From positions 3,831,001 to 3,895,000 of the forward strand of contig NZ_CP136336.1 in the NCBI RefSeq assembly GCF_032681285.1: a DNA stretch of 64,000 bases, written 5' to 3'. A program made the position numbers and the translations under genes. Source of the stretch: Piscinibacter gummiphilus (GTDB lineage Bacteria; Pseudomonadota; Gammaproteobacteria; Burkholderiales; Burkholderiaceae_C). Positions 62,525 through 64,000 of the stretch are shown here, in pieces; positions within the stretch are counted from its first letter, which is position 1, and each line of letters starts with the position of its first letter. The notes beneath the pieces were generated by a model. That model worked only from the letters and a program-made list of their open reading frames with translations. It was not told where the DNA came from and did no database searches.

Positions 62525-64000
62525 ATGTCTTTCGATTCCCTCGGCCTTGCCGAGCCGCTGCTGCGTGCCGTGCACGAACAGGGCTACACCACCCCCACCC
62601 CCATCCAGGCGCAAGCCATTCCTGTCGTGCTGCAAGGCGGCGACCTGCTCGGCGGCGCCCAGACCGGCACCGGCAAGACCGCAGGCTTCACGCTGCCGCT
62701 GCTGCACCGCTTGCTGCAAAAGCCCGCAGTGCGCGATGCGCGCGGCCGGCTGCCCATCCGGGCGCTGATCCTCACGCCCACCCGCGAGCTCGCGGCGCAG
62801 GTCGAGGAAAGCGTGCGCAACTACGGCCGCCACACCAAGCTCACCTCGATGGTGATGTTTGGCGGTGTCGGCATGCAGCCGCAGATCGACAAGCTGAAGA
62901 AGGGTGTCGACATCCTCGTCGCCACGCCCGGCCGCCTGCTCGACCACGCACAGCAGCGCACGCTGGATCTATCGCACATCGAGATCTTCGTGCTCGATGA
63001 AGCCGACCGCATGCTCGACATGGGCTTCATCCACGACATCAAGAAGGTGCTCGCCCTCTTGCCGCAGCAGAAGCAGAGCCTGCTCTTCTCGGCCACCTTC
63101 AGCGACGAGATCAAGGCCCTGGCCGATCGCCTGCTGAACAAGCCGGCCCTGGTGGAAGTGGCCCGCCGCAACCAGACCAATGACGCCATCGCGCAGAAGG
63201 TGCACCCGGTCGGCCGCGAGATGAAGAAGGAGCTGCTCTCGCACCTGATCAAGGAGAACGACTGGCACCAGGTGCTGGTCTTCACGCGCATGAAGCACGG
63301 GGCCAACCGGCTCGTGGAATACCTGCTCAAGCAGGACATCTCGGCGATGGCCATCCACGGCAACAAGAGCCAGAGCGCCCGCACCAAGGCGCTCGCCGAC
63401 TTCAAGAGCGGTGACTTGCAGGTGCTGGTGGCGACCGACATCGCCGCACGCGGCATCGACATCGACCAACTGCCCCACGTCGTCAACTTCGAGCTGCCCA
63501 ACGTGCCCGAAGACTACGTGCACCGCATCGGCCGCACCGGCCGCGCAGGCGCGCAGGGTGAAGCAGTGTCACTGGTGTGCGTGGACGAGAACATCTTCCT
63601 GCGCGACATCGAGAAGCTCATCAAGCGCGAGATCCCGAAGGAGATCGTGCCCGGCTTCGAGCCGCCCACGAGCGAGCGCCCCGAGCCCATCGTGCTCGGT
63701 CGCATGACGATCGGCGAAGGCGTCAAGCGCGGTGGTGGCGGACATCGCCATGCCGGCGGCGGCGGTGGTGGCGGGTCGCGCGGTGGCAGCGGCCGCCCGG
63801 CGCAAGGCCGGCAGGAGCAGAAGCCGGCGCAGCACGCTCCCCGCAGCCCGAACCCGTCGCACGGGCAGGCGCCAGCACGCAGCGGCAGCAGCGGCAGCAG
63901 CGCCCATCCGCCACGCCAGGGCGCCAAGCCGCAAGGCCCACGCCCCGAGCCGCGGCGCGACGGGGGCAGCAAGCCGCAGCCGCGGCTGACGCAGCCCAAG
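62525..64000 (+). CDS. rhlE: DEAD-box RNA helicase RhlE (3' end beyond window)
   Basis: ATP-dependent RNA helicase. At least 492 residues are in the window. Motifs in order: Q motif [11 protein letters not shown], Walker [21 protein letters not shown] and TPGR ([10 protein letters not shown]), DEAD, SAT (FSATFS), ARGIDI and [10 protein letters not shown]. From residue 400 a Gly/Arg/Pro/Gln-rich low-complexity tail begins ([21 protein letters not shown]), typical of RhlE. It continues to the window edge without a stop. Such proteins act on ribosome assembly and RNA turnover. Confidence 0.93.
   Translation, partial: MSFDSLGLAEPLLRAVHEQGYTTPTPIQAQAIPVVLQGGDLLGGAQTGTGKTAGFTLPLLHRLLQKPAVRDARGRLPIRALILTPTRELAAQVEESVRNYGRHTKLTSMVMFGGVGMQPQIDKLKKGVDILVATPGRLLDHAQQRTLDLSHIEIFVLDEADRMLDMGFIHDIKKVLALLPQQKQSLLFSATFSDEIKALADRLLNKPALVEVARRNQTNDAIAQKVHPVGREMKKELLSHLIKENDWHQVLVFTRMKHGANRLVEYLLKQDISAMAIHGNKSQSARTKALADFKSGDLQVLVATDIAARGIDIDQLPHVVNFELPNVPEDYVHRIGRTGRAGAQGEAVSLVCVDENIFLRDIEKLIKREIPKEIVPGFEPPTSERPEPIVLGRMTIGEGVKRGGGGHRHAGGGGGGGSRGGSGRPAQGRQEQKPAQHAPRSPNPSHGQAPARSGSSGSSAHPPRQGAKPQGPRPEPRRDGGSKPQPRLTQPK

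Overview
The window is high-GC bacterial chromosome, densely coded on both strands. The order murJ / rpsT / DUF3579 gene / argD / argF, together with protein families and codon use, points to a betaproteobacterium of the order Burkholderiales, probably near the Rubrivivax-Leptothrix-Rhizobacter group. That placement is inferred from recognised families; no database search was possible. I see no rRNA or tRNA gene, CRISPR array, prophage or insertion sequence. The window opens inside murJ (C-terminus missing) and ends inside an rhlE-type helicase gene (no stop codon reached).

Layout. 1-8.2 kb: murJ and rpsT diverge. They are followed by a collinear run argD-argF-metallophosphoesterase-kinase/Usp fusion-AraC regulator-glyoxalase, whose start and stop codons nearly all touch or overlap. 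8.2-18.1 kb: a periplasmic protein, a DegP-type protease, a BLUF photoreceptor, a voltage-gated-type potassium channel with a zinc ribbon, a class II UvrA, a class V aminotransferase, an HPP/CBS membrane protein, and SRPBCC and VOC proteins.

18.1-26.2 kb (minus strand): a complete guanidine-responsive operon. A guanidine-I (ykkC) riboswitch precedes an ABC importer (binding protein, permease, ATPase), the two carboxyguanidine deiminase subunits (formerly urea amidolyase-associated proteins 1 and 2), an overlapping 31-codon frame and a biotin-dependent guanidine (urea) carboxylase. The allophanate hydrolase that usually completes the pathway is not in the window.

26.4-43.9 kb: a metallo-beta-lactamase-fold protein, a regulator/beta-propeller/DUF899 group, an EAL phosphodiesterase with a degenerate GGDEF domain, an ABC-2 exporter, acyl-CoA and aldehyde dehydrogenases, a ketopantoate reductase-like protein, an imperfect palindrome of about 650 bp, an ArsR/SRPBCC pair, tandem Hsp20 genes, a DUF2141/carotenoid oxygenase pair and an M48 lipoprotein protease. 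44-55.4 kb: a two-component system divergent from a TAXI-type binding protein, then NDH-2, an aminopeptidase P-like enzyme, rdgC, a papain-lipase fusion and ettA.

55.5-60.2 kb: an ECF sigma factor and a transmembrane Ser/Thr kinase with a large C-terminal region, flanked on both sides by two small proteins that look like diverged paralogues. This is a candidate signalling module with no obvious name. The window finishes with a DUF3089 lipoprotein, a cysteine-rich secreted protein and rhlE.
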